36,134 nucleotides of DNA from Streptomyces sp. G44. GTDB taxonomy: Bacteria; Actinomycetota; Actinomycetes; Streptomycetales; Streptomycetaceae. The first letter of the stretch is position 1. Each line of letters starts with the position of its first letter. Under the pieces are notes generated by a model. It searched no databases. It saw only the letters and a program-made list of their open reading frames with translations, and was not told where the DNA came from. Of the stretch, positions 1-8,874 are shown piece after piece. The translations under genes and the position numbers were made by a program. The stretch is from positions 1 through 36,134 of the forward strand of contig NZ_JAFEXF010000061.1 of the NCBI RefSeq assembly GCF_016905445.1. Reading direction: 5' to 3'.

Positions 1-105
1 CAGTTCCGCGCGATCGCGACCCGGTTCGACAAGCTCGGCGACCGCTACCGTGCCGGAGTTGTCCTGGCTTCCTTGATCCTCTGGCTCCGCGAGTCCACGG
101 GGTAA
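1..105 (+). pseudogene. IS5-family transposase, C-terminal end (partial at window edge)
   Basis: The first 34 codons are open from the window edge to TAA at 103-105 and read FRAIATRFDKLGDRY followed by a hydrophobic stretch and LILWLRE. This is the usual C-terminal tail of actinobacterial IS5-group DDE transposases. No start is visible because the gene enters from the left, so it cannot be said whether the whole gene is intact. A second, unrelated transposase tail follows at 152-376, so this is the edge of an IS cluster. Confidence 0.7.
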
Positions 106-151
106 TCATTTGTCAGACAGGCCCTAGGCCTGTTCGCGGACGGTCGGCGGC

Positions 152-376
152 ATGACGCGTGCCGCCTGCTGGCGCTCACAGCAGCGGCAGAGCGAACTGC
201 CGGCCTGGAGGGAAGACCACAACGCTTCTCACCGCCAGGTTCGCGCCCGTGTCGAGTACGCCTTCGCCCGCATGAAGACCTGGAAGATCCTCCGCGACCG
301 TCGCCTGAAAGGCGATGGCGTCCACCACACCATGCTCGGCATCGCCCGCCTTCACAACCTTGCCCTGACCAGATAG
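152..376 (+). pseudogene. IS5-like transposase C-terminal fragment (DDE_Tnp_4 type)
   Basis: From about position 195 the translation reads ELPAWREDHNASHRQVRARVEY then FARMKTWKILRDRRLKG and ARLHNLAL. This is the terminal block of DDE_Tnp_4-type transposases, carrying the last catalytic glutamate in RVEYAFARMK. The residues before it do not fit the family, and the preceding catalytic aspartates are absent. It is therefore a 3' relic, about 60 residues long, of a transposase of some 250 residues. It lies just upstream of the YrhB/Imm35-like gene. Confidence 0.65.
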
Positions 377-464
377 CGGGACTATGCCTGTCGGACCGCG
401 TCTGCGACCACGTTGGGATCTCAGTGCGTAATGCTGGCGTGTTGGGAAATCTGGTTGACCCGCT

Positions 465-1001
465 GTGGATGATGAAGGCGTGATTTCCAAAGAGCGTGCC
501 GTCGAACGGGTGGAGTCGTTGCTGGCCACGATGCGGCTGGCACATGAGCTGGTCGTCCACGAGGTGAAGGAGCACTCGTTGGGCTGGCTCGTCTTCTGGA
601 ACTCGGTGGAGTACGCCCGCACCCGCGATCTGCGCGATCTCCTCGTCGGCGGCGGCCCCTACCTGGTGGACCGGTACGACGGGAGCGTCCACCACATCCC
701 TGTCACCACGTGGGTGGGTGAGGACTGGGAGGAGCTCTACCTCCGGCAGATCAAGGGTGTGCGGGCGCCCGACCCTCTGGCCGCTTCCGTGCTCGCGTTG
801 ATTAACTCCGCCGGGACGGTGGCCGCGATGCATCACCTCCGCAAGCAGGCTCCGCGCCTGAGCCTGCAGGAGGCGAGGACCTACGTCATGGCCGTCCGAA
901 ACGGAGCCGAGCCTCCACACGAGCTGGCGGACCTCACGAAGGAAGAAGAGGTCTGCCCACCTCTGGCGATCGAAACAGTGGCCGGCCCGGACTCCCTGTA
1001 G
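465..1001 (+). CDS. YrhB / Imm35-like immunity-type protein
   Basis: A 178-aa soluble protein. The N-terminal half has the signature of YrhB-domain (immunity protein 35) proteins: ISKERAVERVESLL, then HELVVHEVKEHSLGWLVFWNS, then GGGPYLVDRYDGSVHHIP and WEELYLRQIKG. The C-terminal 65 residues are helical (ALINSAGTVAAMHHLRKQAP) and resemble a ribosomal-protein-L7/L12-like or simple helical tail. Imm35-family proteins are predicted to neutralise polymorphic toxins, and no cognate toxin remains next to it, only IS debris. The frame opens with GTG at 465. A GTG at 480 (VISKERAV) fits the family N-terminus slightly better. Neither has a strong ribosome binding site, which suggests the upstream IS fragment replaced the native 5' region. 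The family is fairly clear; immunity function is inferred from it. Confidence 0.7.
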   Translation: MDDEGVISKERAVERVESLLATMRLAHELVVHEVKEHSLGWLVFWNSVEYARTRDLRDLLVGGGPYLVDRYDGSVHHIPVTTWVGEDWEELYLRQIKGVRAPDPLAASVLALINSAGTVAAMHHLRKQAPRLSLQEARTYVMAVRNGAEPPHELADLTKEEEVCPPLAIETVAGPDSL

Positions 1002-1276
1002 TCCGCTTGTGAGAGTGAGGCCCAGATCGTGTGGCTACGGCAGACCTCAAACGCGGCCTGAGAGCACTTGCGGGACAGCCCTTACGAGCTCGTGCACGGT
1101 AAGAGGTGAGACGTTGAAGGGCCGGGGTCCTCGGTACTCACGTCTGCCAAGTCAGGATTTGGTCTGCGGTCTGTGTCCACGGACATCAGCCCGTTCGAGT
1201 GAGCGGTCATTTCAGCCCCCTGCTGACGGACAGTTGATCTCCCTGTCCGGTATGACTATTCCTCCGCTGTTCGGGT

Positions 1277-1621
1277 GTGTCCGTGCATGGTCGGGGCGGC
1301 CGGGCCGACTGGCAGCCGGGCAACCCGGCCTGGGGGCACTGCGACATCACAGCCTTGCTCGTCAACGACGTCTTCGGCGGTGTTCTGGTGGTCGGAGAGG
1401 TGCACCTTGACGGGACCCAGCACGGTTTCCACTGGTGGAACCGGCTAGCCAGCGGTGTGGAACTCGACCTGACACTTGAACAGTTCCAGCGCGGGCAGAC
1501 CGTCACGGCTGCTCGTGTCGTCACGCGCCCGCCGGGCCCGCTGCCCCGCCGCTGGGAGGAGTACCTTCTTCTGCGTGACCGTGTGATCAAGCACCTTGGT
1601 CCGCTTCCGGGACCCGTCTGA
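1277..1621 (+). CDS. YunG-like protein, N-terminus probably degraded
   Basis: A 114-aa protein with the recognisable core DWQPGNPAWGHCDITALLVNDVFGG, then VGEVHLDG and GFHWWNRLASGVELDLTLEQF. This Cys/His-containing motif set is seen in YunG-type proteins, a small family of unknown function often found near toxin/immunity loci. Family members normally begin 20-30 residues earlier. Here the frame is closed by TGA at 1253-1255, and only a GTG at 1277 is available. No good ribosome binding site is visible, so the 5' end looks eroded. The 3' end abuts IS21 debris on the opposite strand. Function is unknown. Confidence 0.55.
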   Translation: MSVHGRGGRADWQPGNPAWGHCDITALLVNDVFGGVLVVGEVHLDGTQHGFHWWNRLASGVELDLTLEQFQRGQTVTAARVVTRPPGPLPRRWEEYLLLRDRVIKHLGPLPGPV

Positions 1622-1639
1622 GGAAACGGGGTCAGCCGG

Positions 1640-2210
1640 CCGGGGCGAGAGGGACGACGCCCTGGCTGCTGGTGGCCTGAGTCAGCCGGGGGCTGGAGCC
1701 TTCGGTCAGGACGATGTGGGCATGGTGCAGGAGCCGGTCGACGGCGGCGGTGGCCAGTGTCTTGGGCATGATCGAATCGAATCCTGAGGGGTGGAGGTTC
1801 GAGGTCACGATCACGGACCGGCGCTCGTAGGCTGCGTCGATCACGCGGTAGAACGCCTCCGCGGCGTACTTCTCCTGCAGGTTCGCATCCGTGGGCGCCA
1901 GGTCCGCCTTCGCGATCCTCACGGTCGCCTCGGAGCCGCCGGGTCGAAAGGTACACACGTATGTACTTGCAGGCCGTAGTGCCGTCCTGCGAAACGATGA
2001 CTTGGGGGTGGCGGACCGCGACCCCGGCAACCCGGTCGTTGGTCATCGTCTTCTCGTTGTCGGTCGGGACATAGATCGGAGCCCCGCCGATCGCCCGCAG
2101 AGTGGAGTCCAGGCAGGAGACCACGGTGGGCAGGGTGCGGTCCCAGGTCGGGAATACCACCCGGAACCTCGACCAGGCCGGCCAGGCGCGGAACAGCAGC
2201 GTCTGTCGCT
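1640..2210 (-). mobile_element. IS21-family relic: IstA core fragment joined to IstB C-terminus
   Basis: Reading leftwards on the minus strand, about 2210-1965 encodes part of the IstA integrase core (LFRAWPAWSRFRVVFPTW, then IGGAPIYVPTDNEKT and GVAVRHPQVI). After a frame change this continues as ATVRIAKADLAPT, also IstA. The frame then jumps directly to the C-terminus of the IstB ATPase helper: FYRVIDAAYERRSVIVTSN, then HPSGFDSIMPKTLATAAVDR and LLHHAHIVL. The IstA C-terminus and the IstB N-terminus with its Walker A motif are missing, so an internal deletion fused the two genes. The element cannot encode active proteins. Confidence 0.75.
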
Positions 2211-2237
2211 CGTCCCCGCCGCCCGGACCTGCGGCTG

Positions 2238-2450
2238 GTGCCGGACGAGTTGTGGGAGTTGTTCCAGCGGGTGGTCCCGGAGGCGCCATCGCGGCCCCAG
2301 GGTGGTGGCCGGCGTCGGCATGGCGACCGGGAGGTGCTGGCCACGATCGTGTTAGTGGCCACGTCAGGCTGCACGTGGCAGCAGTTGCCGTCCGCGTCGT
2401 TCGGGCCCTCGGGGGCGACAGCCCACCGGCGCTTTTCCGAGTGGCCGAAG
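2238..2450 (+). pseudogene. IS5-family transposase N-terminal fragment (DUF4096 region)
   Basis: VPDELWELFQRVVPE, then RPQGGGRRRHGDREVLATI, then GCTWQQLP and GPSGATAHRRFSEWPK is the N-terminal DUF4096-type region of IS5 transposases. It is closely related to the N-terminus of the IS5 pseudogene at 19925-20744. Homology stops at about 2450 and the DDE domain is absent. The fragment starts at the end of the IS21 relic, so the two elements recombined or one inserted into the other. Confidence 0.7.
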
Positions 2451-2589
2451 GGCGCGGGCAGGGACGCTTCCCCGGGTCAGGCCCGAGGCGGGTGTCACTG
2501 CCCGGTGACAGCACCACACGCAAGTCGTGCCGTGATGCACCCGCACCCGTGCGGCGCGCGTGCGGTCGAGCGCGTCCAGGAGAGATCGG

Positions 2590-3126
2590 TCAGAGGTCTG
2601 CGTCGTGGTCCTCGTCCAGGGGGAGCGGTTCGCAGGTGTAGGCAAGATCGAGGACGTAGCGTTCTTGTGCGGGGCACCCGGTGAGGTAGTTGCGGGTCTG
2701 TTCGCTGGTCCAGTCCTCGATGTCCCGCTCGAGGTAGCTGTCGTAGTAGTCGGCTGCGGCTTGCCGTCCGCTCCACCAAGCGTGGCCCTCGTAGACGCCG
2801 GGGCGGGGCAGGGTCATCTCACCGGCGGGGCCTATCTCGAGCTGGTTGACGACGAGGGTGCCGGTTTCGGACTCGATGCTGATCGGGACGTGGCCCTCGG
2901 CGTCGGCAGGTACGGCAGGGGCTGTGTCCCAGATGCGGATGGAGATGTGGGCCGGGACGGCGGACTGGAGGCTGATGAGGTACAGGTGGTAGCCGTTGCC
3001 AGCTACCACCTGCAGTTCGGCGGCGTCCATGGCTGCCGGGTCGCTCAGGTAGGCATCGGCGTCGTAAACCTCCAGGACGCGCCGGCCGGGAGTGGCGGCG
3101 ACGCTGTAGTCGGCGAGCAGAGCCAT
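2590..3126 (-). CDS. 178-aa cytosolic protein, candidate inhibitor of the adjacent NucA/NucB-type DNase
   Basis: I do not recognise this protein with certainty. It has no signal peptide or membrane segment and is acidic (C-terminus PLDEDHDADL). It looks mainly beta: HLYLISLQSAVPAHISIRIWD, then GHVPISIESETGTLVVNQ, then MTLPRPGVYEGHAWWSGRQAA and ERYVLDLAY. It begins about 20 bp after the end of the DNase gene on the same strand, implying co-transcription and probably coupled translation. In Bacillus subtilis the secreted DNase NucA is encoded next to its inhibitor Nin (ComJ). Position, size and fold impression suggest an analogous inhibitor or immunity role. That is inference, since no motif proves it. 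The start is ATG at 3126. Confidence 0.6.
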   Translation of the reverse strand: MALLADYSVAATPGRRVLEVYDADAYLSDPAAMDAAELQVVAGNGYHLYLISLQSAVPAHISIRIWDTAPAVPADAEGHVPISIESETGTLVVNQLEIGPAGEMTLPRPGVYEGHAWWSGRQAAADYYDSYLERDIEDWTSEQTRNYLTGCPAQERYVLDLAYTCEPLPLDEDHDADL

Positions 3127-3145
3127 GGGCGCCGTCCTGTCCTGT

Positions 3146-4425
3146 CTAGTCGGTGATCTTCACGTAGAAGGGGTCGTCGTCGAGTACGCGGTTGAGGGTA
3201 TACATCTCGTTGATCCGCACCCCGCCCTTACCGTTGTCCTTGCCGTCAATGAGGCGGACGGAGAAACGGTTGTCGCCCTTCATGGACTCTTCCTTGGTCG
3301 AGGCGAAGGGGTACTCGTCGCACTCCAGGCCGCTGCCGGTGTAGCTGCCCCACACCTTGATGCACTCCTTGATGGACTTCTCCCGGTTGTCTTCCTGCTT
3401 CTTCTTGTCGACGAGCCGGTGCAGGGGCTCCTTCTCGCCGGGCACGCTCTTGCCGACGAAGGAGGGGAAGGTCCGCTCAGGGCGCTTCTGCGCGTCGTAG
3501 ATGTGCAGGGCGCTCTCCTTGACCAGCGGATCCTTCCTGCTCATTGTCAGTTCGACGCGGGCTTCGGTGAACACGGTGCCCTTGTGTTTGCCGCCTGTCT
3601 GGCCGGCGTAGTCGAAGCGCACGGTGGAGTGGTAGGAGTTGACTTCGGAGTAGGGCGAGGCGTTGGGGGAGTCGGCGGTCAGGTCCATCATGACCAGGGT
3701 GTTCACGCGCTGCTGGTTCTTGGGGTCGACAGCTCCCTTGTCGGGGGAGGTGTAGGTGAGCGTCCACTGGGGGGTGCGGTCCCACGCGCCGAGCAGCTCA
3801 TCGCGCCGGGTGGTCTGCGGGGCCGTGACGGAGGGCCGGGGTCGCTGGAGCCGGCGTTGATGGTGTGGGAGAAGTGCTGCCCGACACGCCACTTGGTGGC
3901 GTCTTCATCGGGGGTGGCCTGTACGCGGATGTTCTCGACGCCGGAGACGTAGTCGACGCGGCGGCTGCCGTCGTAGGCGAAGCCGAGAATCCACTGGTCG
4001 AACCAGAGCCGGCCGATCGACTGGGTGCCCTGCTTGTTGCGCAAGATCAGGTCGTAAGGGTGCTCTCGGCAGCTTTCGAAGCGCGACTTGATCCAGCCTT
4101 TGGCGCCTTCGGCCTTCTCGGCGCGCTCGGCACACTGCTTGCGCAGGTCGGCGGGGTCACCAGCGTCCGGGGCGGTGGCCGGACGCTGCGGCGCCAGCCG
4201 AGTGTTGTGGTGACGGGTGTAGTCGGCCAAGGACTGGGGGGTGTTGAGGCCGGCGAGTTCGGCAGCGGGAACGGTGGAGGCGTCAACGAATACCCGCTCG
4301 CCGTTACCGGCATGGCCCGTGGCATCCGGCTGGGCGACGGCGGGGGAGACGACGGCCAGCATGGCCAAGGCGGCGGTGGCGGCAGTGCCACGTGCCAGAC
4401 GCAGCAGCGTTGTACGGAAGGTCAC
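3146..4425 (-). pseudogene. Secreted NucA/NucB-type deoxyribonuclease, one frameshift
   Basis: The N-terminus starting at GTG 4425 reads MTFRTTLLRLARG, then a hydrophobic Ala/Leu segment and AVAQP, a clear Sec signal peptide. AGGAG lies about 9 nt upstream of the GTG, which favours it over the TTG at 4443. The C-terminal part carries CIKVWGSYTGSGLECDEYPF followed by ASTKEES, then RINEMYTLNRVLDDDPFYV. The DEYPFAST block is the catalytic signature of NucA/NucB-type nucleases. The two halves lie in different frames; the crossover is near 3840 (minus strand GGCCCTCCGTCACG), where one extra C in the C run would restore a continuous protein of about 426 residues. It is either a recent frameshift or a sequencing error. 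Expected role: extracellular DNA degradation or an exported antibacterial DNase. The probable inhibitor gene follows directly. Confidence 0.75.
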
Positions 4426-4503
4426 CGGAAAGGACTCCTGCAAGGCGAAGGCGGGTGGTCAGGGCACGGTCGCGGAACGCCGCAGTGAGCAGGCGGGAGC
4501 GGT

Positions 4504-5016
4504 TCACTGCTCGCACATCTGCCCCCAGCAGGCGTCCAGCAGCGCACCGGTGGCCGCGTCGTAGCGCGCGGTGAAGCCGTCGAAGAGCCGCTCACTGCGC
4601 TGCAGGCCCGGCGTGGCCTGAGTGGAGGAGACCGTCCGGACCTCGTCCTTGCCCTCGGTGTCGGGGGACAGGGCTGCCCGCGATGCCGAGGTGGCGGTGA
4701 CGGTGACCTCGCCGGGGCTTATGGCGAATGCGGTAGCCGCCCGCTCACGGACGTCCGCAGCCGTTACCTCCTCACCGTTGTCCCCGCCCTGCGGAGAAGG
4801 GGCGGGTTGCGGGCTGGCGGGCAGCGCCGCGGCGTTGCACAGCCGGGCGCCCACCACGCAGTCGGCCAGCCCCGGTACGGTCTCCAGGCAGACATCGGGG
4901 TCTTGTTCCATGCATGCCCGCAGAGCCTTCTGGTCCACGCCGTTGAAGACCTCCGTTTCCGGCGCGGTGCTCTTGAGGGCTGGCTGAGCAGCGGTAGCCG
5001 CGGAAGTGGGGCTCAC
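4504..5016 (-). CDS. Hypothetical Cys-containing protein, 5' end truncated
   Basis: The reading frame stays open upstream to about 5690, but only from about 5016 does it look like genuine protein: FNGVDQKALRACMEQDPDVC, LADCVVGARLCNAAALP, a Pro/Ser-rich linker, then VTVTATSASRAALSPD and FDGFTARYDAATGALLDACW. Six cysteines and a Pro-rich linker suggest an exported protein, but no signal peptide is present. The GTG at 5014-5016 is simply the first start after the break. The upstream side joins the relaxase region within about 100 bp, so the 5' end was probably lost at that junction. Co-directional with the DNase gene, 78 bp away. Function unknown. Confidence 0.45.
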   Translation of the reverse strand: MSPTSAATAAQPALKSTAPETEVFNGVDQKALRACMEQDPDVCLETVPGLADCVVGARLCNAAALPASPQPAPSPQGGDNGEEVTAADVRERAATAFAISPGEVTVTATSASRAALSPDTEGKDEVRTVSSTQATPGLQRSERLFDGFTARYDAATGALLDACWGQMCEQ

Positions 5017-5140
5017 GGGAGCAACCGCTTGGCGGTGGGGCTTGCTCGCGTTCCACTGGTGAAGGAGGTGGCGTCGGTGAGCTTGGTGGTGAAGCAGTTC
5101 GGCGGCTTGTGCGAGGCACAGGGTAATCCGGGCCGGTCAG

Positions 5141-7060
5141 ATGCACCGCTACTACTCGCGCGAGACCGTCGTCGGCGACGGACGCCGCCCGGCCCGCACC
5201 CCGCTGCGCGCCGCCCAGGAGCAAGCCGGCGTCCCGGCCGGGTGCTGGATGGGCCGCGGCCTGGCCGCGCTCGGGCTCGCACCGGGTGAGGAAGTCACCG
5301 AGGCGCAGCTGCGGAACCTGTTCGGCGAGCGAGGCCGCCACCCGTGCGCGGACCGGATCGAGGCCGAGCGACTCGCCACCGGCGACTCCCCGAAGAAGGC
5401 GTTCAAGGCCGGCGCCCTGGGACGCCGGGTGATGATCACCAGGGTGGACTTCGTCTTCCGGCCGCAGCCGACGATCTACCTCCTGTGGGCGCTGGGGGAT
5501 GAGGCGACGCGGCGGGTGATCGAGGCCGCGCACGAGCAGGCGATCGAGCGGGTGCTGGAGTGGATCGAGGACGAGGTTGCGGTGATCCGGTACGGCAAGG
5601 ACGGCATCTACCGGGTGCGGCCGCCCGGCGGTCTGGTCGCCGCCCGCTTCCGCCACTACGAGGCGCGGTCGGGCCGGCCGCTGCTGCATGACCATCTACT
5701 TCTGAGCGTGAAGGGGCAGCGCCTGGACGGGAAATGGGACTCGATCCACACCACGGCCCTGCACGAGAACACCGTGGCCGCCTGCGCGCTCTACAACGAG
5801 CTCGTTGCCGCGGAGCTCTGCGAGGAGCTGGGGCTGACGACCGAGCCCCGCACCGTCACCCCGGGACGCCGGCCCGTGACGGAGATGGCCGGGCTGCCGC
5901 ACGAGCTGATCCGCTGGACTGCCCGGCGCAGCGACGAGATCGCTGCCTGCCTGACCGAGCTGGAGCACGAGTACGTCACCGCCGTCGACGACGACGGCGA
6001 GCCGCGGTTCCTGCCCGTGGTCTCCGAACGGGCCCGCGCCAAGATGAACCAGAACGCCGCCCGCAAGACTCGCCCACCCAAGCGGAAGACTCAGTCGCTG
6101 GCGCAGCTGCGCGTCTGGTGGAAGGTGAGCGCGATCCTCACTTCCAAGGTCGCCGCCGACGTCATCAACTCCCTCCTCGAGCACGCCCGCGCCGCGGCCG
6201 CCGTGATCCGGGCCCGGGTCGCGGCCGCGGTCGACATAGCGCTGGCGGCCCTCGACGTCACCGCGACGGTGTTCGTGATGAACGACGGCGGCCGCTTCCA
6301 CCGCCGGCACCTGCTCGCCGAAGCCCGCCGCCACCTCGCCCTCGTTCTGCGCGGCCGCCGCCGCGACCCCGGCCTGGACGACCAGGTGGTGGCCGCCGCC
6401 ATCTCCACCCACTGCCTGGACATCAGCGAGCCGAAGACCGTACGCGGCCTGGAGGCCGGCTACCGTCTCTATACCGCCCGGTGGTCCCTGTCCGGCCTCC
6501 CCACCCGCCGCCCACCCACTCCCGCTCCGAACCCGGACCGGCAACCCCCGGCCGATCCCGGCGAGCCGCCCGCGCCCCGGCACCCGGGACAGGACGCGGG
6601 GGAGTGGGAGATTCCCCGCATCCCGCTCCAGTACGAGCGCGCCGCCTTCGCCGGCGCGGTGGTGCGCGAGCAGCTGCGCACCACCACCGCCACCGCCGGG
6701 CGGGGCCGGGCGTACGACGTCGTCGCCCACCAGCAGGCGGCGATGCCCGAGCAGCTGCTCGCACCCGAGCCGGCCGACCCCGAGACCGACCAGGAGCAGG
6801 ACCCCGGCCGCCACGAGGCGATGGACCTGAAGGCGCTGCGGGCCCTGCGGGAATCCCGCACGGACGTCGAAGCCCTGGATCTCACCGCCGAACGCCTGTG
6901 CCACCTCCAGGACGCGTTCACCGAGGCGGCCGACCGGGCCCACACCACGATGAACCACTACACGCGCCGCGACGACACCGAGACGCCGCACCCGGACGAT
7001 CAGCAGGCGCACCGCTCACAACAACCTGGACCGCACCGTGGCCGGGAGGCCGGCCACTGA
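5141..7060 (+). CDS. MobF-type (TrwC-like) conjugative relaxase, 639 aa
   Basis: Predicted to nick plasmid DNA at oriT and start conjugative transfer. The N-terminus carries paired tyrosines (Tyr4-Tyr5 in HRYYSRE) as candidate nucleophiles and VDFVFRPQPTIYLLWAL at 102-118, equivalent to the FDLTFSPPKSVS block of MobF enzymes. The metal-binding histidine triad is His172, His183 and His185 (HYEARSGRPLLHDHLLLS). There is no Walker A helicase domain. The C-terminal 200 residues are Pro/Ala-rich, then helical. ATG 5141 has no ribosome binding site, and the tyrosines sit unusually close to it. The frame stays open to 5093 without another start, so the 5' end may be truncated. The last 200 residues are duplicated at 27603-28217. 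Confidence 0.75.
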   Translation: MHRYYSRETVVGDGRRPARTPLRAAQEQAGVPAGCWMGRGLAALGLAPGEEVTEAQLRNLFGERGRHPCADRIEAERLATGDSPKKAFKAGALGRRVMITRVDFVFRPQPTIYLLWALGDEATRRVIEAAHEQAIERVLEWIEDEVAVIRYGKDGIYRVRPPGGLVAARFRHYEARSGRPLLHDHLLLSVKGQRLDGKWDSIHTTALHENTVAACALYNELVAAELCEELGLTTEPRTVTPGRRPVTEMAGLPHELIRWTARRSDEIAACLTELEHEYVTAVDDDGEPRFLPVVSERARAKMNQNAARKTRPPKRKTQSLAQLRVWWKVSAILTSKVAADVINSLLEHARAAAAVIRARVAAAVDIALAALDVTATVFVMNDGGRFHRRHLLAEARRHLALVLRGRRRDPGLDDQVVAAAISTHCLDISEPKTVRGLEAGYRLYTARWSLSGLPTRRPPTPAPNPDRQPPADPGEPPAPRHPGQDAGEWEIPRIPLQYERAAFAGAVVREQLRTTTATAGRGRAYDVVAHQQAAMPEQLLAPEPADPETDQEQDPGRHEAMDLKALRALRESRTDVEALDLTAERLCHLQDAFTEAADRAHTTMNHYTRRDDTETPHPDDQQAHRSQQPGPHRGREAGH

Positions 7061-7240
7061 GTGGGCCCGAGGGCGCGCACCCGGTGCGGTGGAGCCACCG
7101 CTTGAGAGTGGACGACACCGTGAGCGGCCTCCACTCCACCGAGTGGAGGCGCACCGGCTGGGCACGTGCGCTCCACCGCACCGGATCGGTGCGCTCCACC
7201 GCACCGGTGCGCATCGGGCGTGGCTACGGGCGCGCGGTCA
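7061..7240. repeat. Palindrome array immediately downstream of the relaxase (copy 1)
   Basis: The array starts directly at the relaxase stop codon. It contains a 10-bp-stem hairpin at 7127-7150 (GCCTCCACTC, loop CACC, GAGTGGAGGC). Two tandem copies of a 23-bp unit start at 7166 and 7189 (GTGCGCTCCACCGCACCGG core), and the perfect palindrome GCACCGGTGC lies at 7201-7210. The same motif vocabulary recurs after the second relaxase copy (28218-28604) and at 31385-31481. It could be a transfer origin, a replication or partition site, or a spreading palindromic repeat. Confidence 0.7.
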
Positions 7241-7457
7241 TGGACTGCACGGTGCGGGCCCACTTGGGTGGTCGGCCCGACCGCGAACCCGCCCTGGCTG
7301 TGCACGCGGAAGCGGGAGTCGTTTCGACACGACTTCGGGCTCTGGTTCACTTTTCCGTGAATCATCACGCGGAGTGACGTTTGTCGGGTGAGCGGGACAT
7401 CGGGAAGCTGCCTGAAATTGATTCGTCCCCAGTGCGGTGTGGCTGACAGTTCGGCCC

Positions 7458-8838
7458 GTGGAAGAAGTAGTGCTCCGGCTGGAGGAGTTACTGTTCCCGT
7501 CGATCTCGGACGTGGCTGTGCTGTCGGTCGACGTGACCGACGAAGCGGTACGCATCGAGGCCCAGAGGACGGTGGCCGGGTCCGATTGCCCTTGGCTGCG
7601 GAAGTTGGTCGCGGCGGATTCACAGCTCCTAAGTCTTCGGTTTGTCCGTCAGCCGGAGCACGGTGCTGCGGCTGGTCGAATCCTTGCCCGACCCGGAAGT
7701 TCCGGCCCCGCGCGTCGTCGGCGTCGATGAGTACGCCACCCGCAAAGGCCGCCACTACGGAACCGTTTTGGTCGACGTCGAAAGCCGACGCCCGGTGGAC
7801 CTGCTGCCCGACCGGGAAGCCTCCAGCCTGGCCGCATGGCTCGCGAAGCGGCCAGGGGTGGAGGTGGTCTGCCGCGATCGGGCGCCGTTCTTCGCAGAAG
7901 GCGCCACCGCCGGGGCGCCCCGGGCGGTGCAGGTGGCGGACAGGTGGCATCTCTGGCACAACCTGAGCGAAGCCGCCGAGCGTTGTGTCGCAGACCACCG
8001 CGGATGCCTGAGGGTGCTGGCGCCAGATCCAGCCCAGCCCGCCCCCGAGCTGGAGAAGTTCGAAGACCCGTCCGGCTCGCCCTGGCCAAGGGGACACCGC
8101 TTCGCTGACCGAACCCGAGCCAACCACGCGACTGTCCACGAACTGCTGACCGCCGGACTCAGTCGGAGGGCGGTCGGACGCCAACTCTGCATGACCTCGC
8201 GTACTGTCAAACTCTTCGCCGACGCAGCCACCCCGGAGGACTTGTTCCGCGGGCAGTGGCAGGGCCGGCCTGCCAAGCTGGACGCGTTCAAGCCCTACCT
8301 GGATGACCGCTGGAACCAGGGCTGCACCAACGCCTGGGCAGTATGGGAGGAGATCGTGCCGCTCGGCTATCAGGGCAGCTACCAGCGCGTTCGCGCCTAC
8401 TTCCGGGAGAAGAGGACCTCTCCCAACCCGATCACAGCTCGGCCACCGTCACCCCGGGTCGTCGCCGGCTGGATCCTCCGGCTCCCCGAGACCCTCCCTG
8501 AGATCGACCACCTTCGGCTCAAGGCAGTCTTGGACCACTGCCCCGAACTCGACGCCCTCACCATTCACGTCCGGTCCTTCGCCCAGATGCTCACCGAGCG
8601 CCAGGGCGAACGGCTTCCGCAGTGGCTCGACGCCGTCCGGCGCGACGACCTGCCCAGCCTCCACACCCTGGCCGCAGGCATCGAACGTGACCGTGATGCC
8701 GTCATTGCCGGGCCTACCCTGCCCTGGAACTCCGGCGTCGTCGAAGGACACGTCAACCGGATCGAGATGCTCAAGCGCCAGATGTTCGGCCGGGCCGACT
8801 TCGCTTTCCCGAGGAAGAGGGTTCTTCTGGCCAGCTGA
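7458..8838 (+). pseudogene. ISL3-family transposase, disrupted N-terminus
   Basis: The DDE domain is complete in the frame from 7642 to 8838: GVDEYATRKGRHYGTVLVD (first Asp), VADRWHLWHN (second Asp) and WNSGVVEGHVNRIEMLKRQM (Glu), ending FAFPRKRVLLAS. The N-terminal region is in another frame (GTG 7458, VEEVVLRLEELLFPSISDVA) and breaks after VRIEAQRTVAGSDCP, so most of the Cys-pair zinc-binding region is deleted. The remaining frame could be translated from about 7642, but without the zinc-binding domain it probably does not recognise the ends. It lies inside the inverted repeats described for the element. Confidence 0.7.
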
Positions 8839-8874
8839 CCACAGCCACCCATAGGGTGACGGGGACGAGAGAAG

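Noticed and set aside
2496..2513. TGTCAC...GTGACA hairpin near 2500 as a terminator.
   Set aside because: Only a 6-bp stem, about 80 bp beyond the 2590 gene end; too weak to call.
5696..7012. A 438-aa minus-strand frame opposite the relaxase gene.
   Set aside because: Gly/Val-rich antisense shadow without motifs; the relaxase frame has the His triad and Tyr residues.
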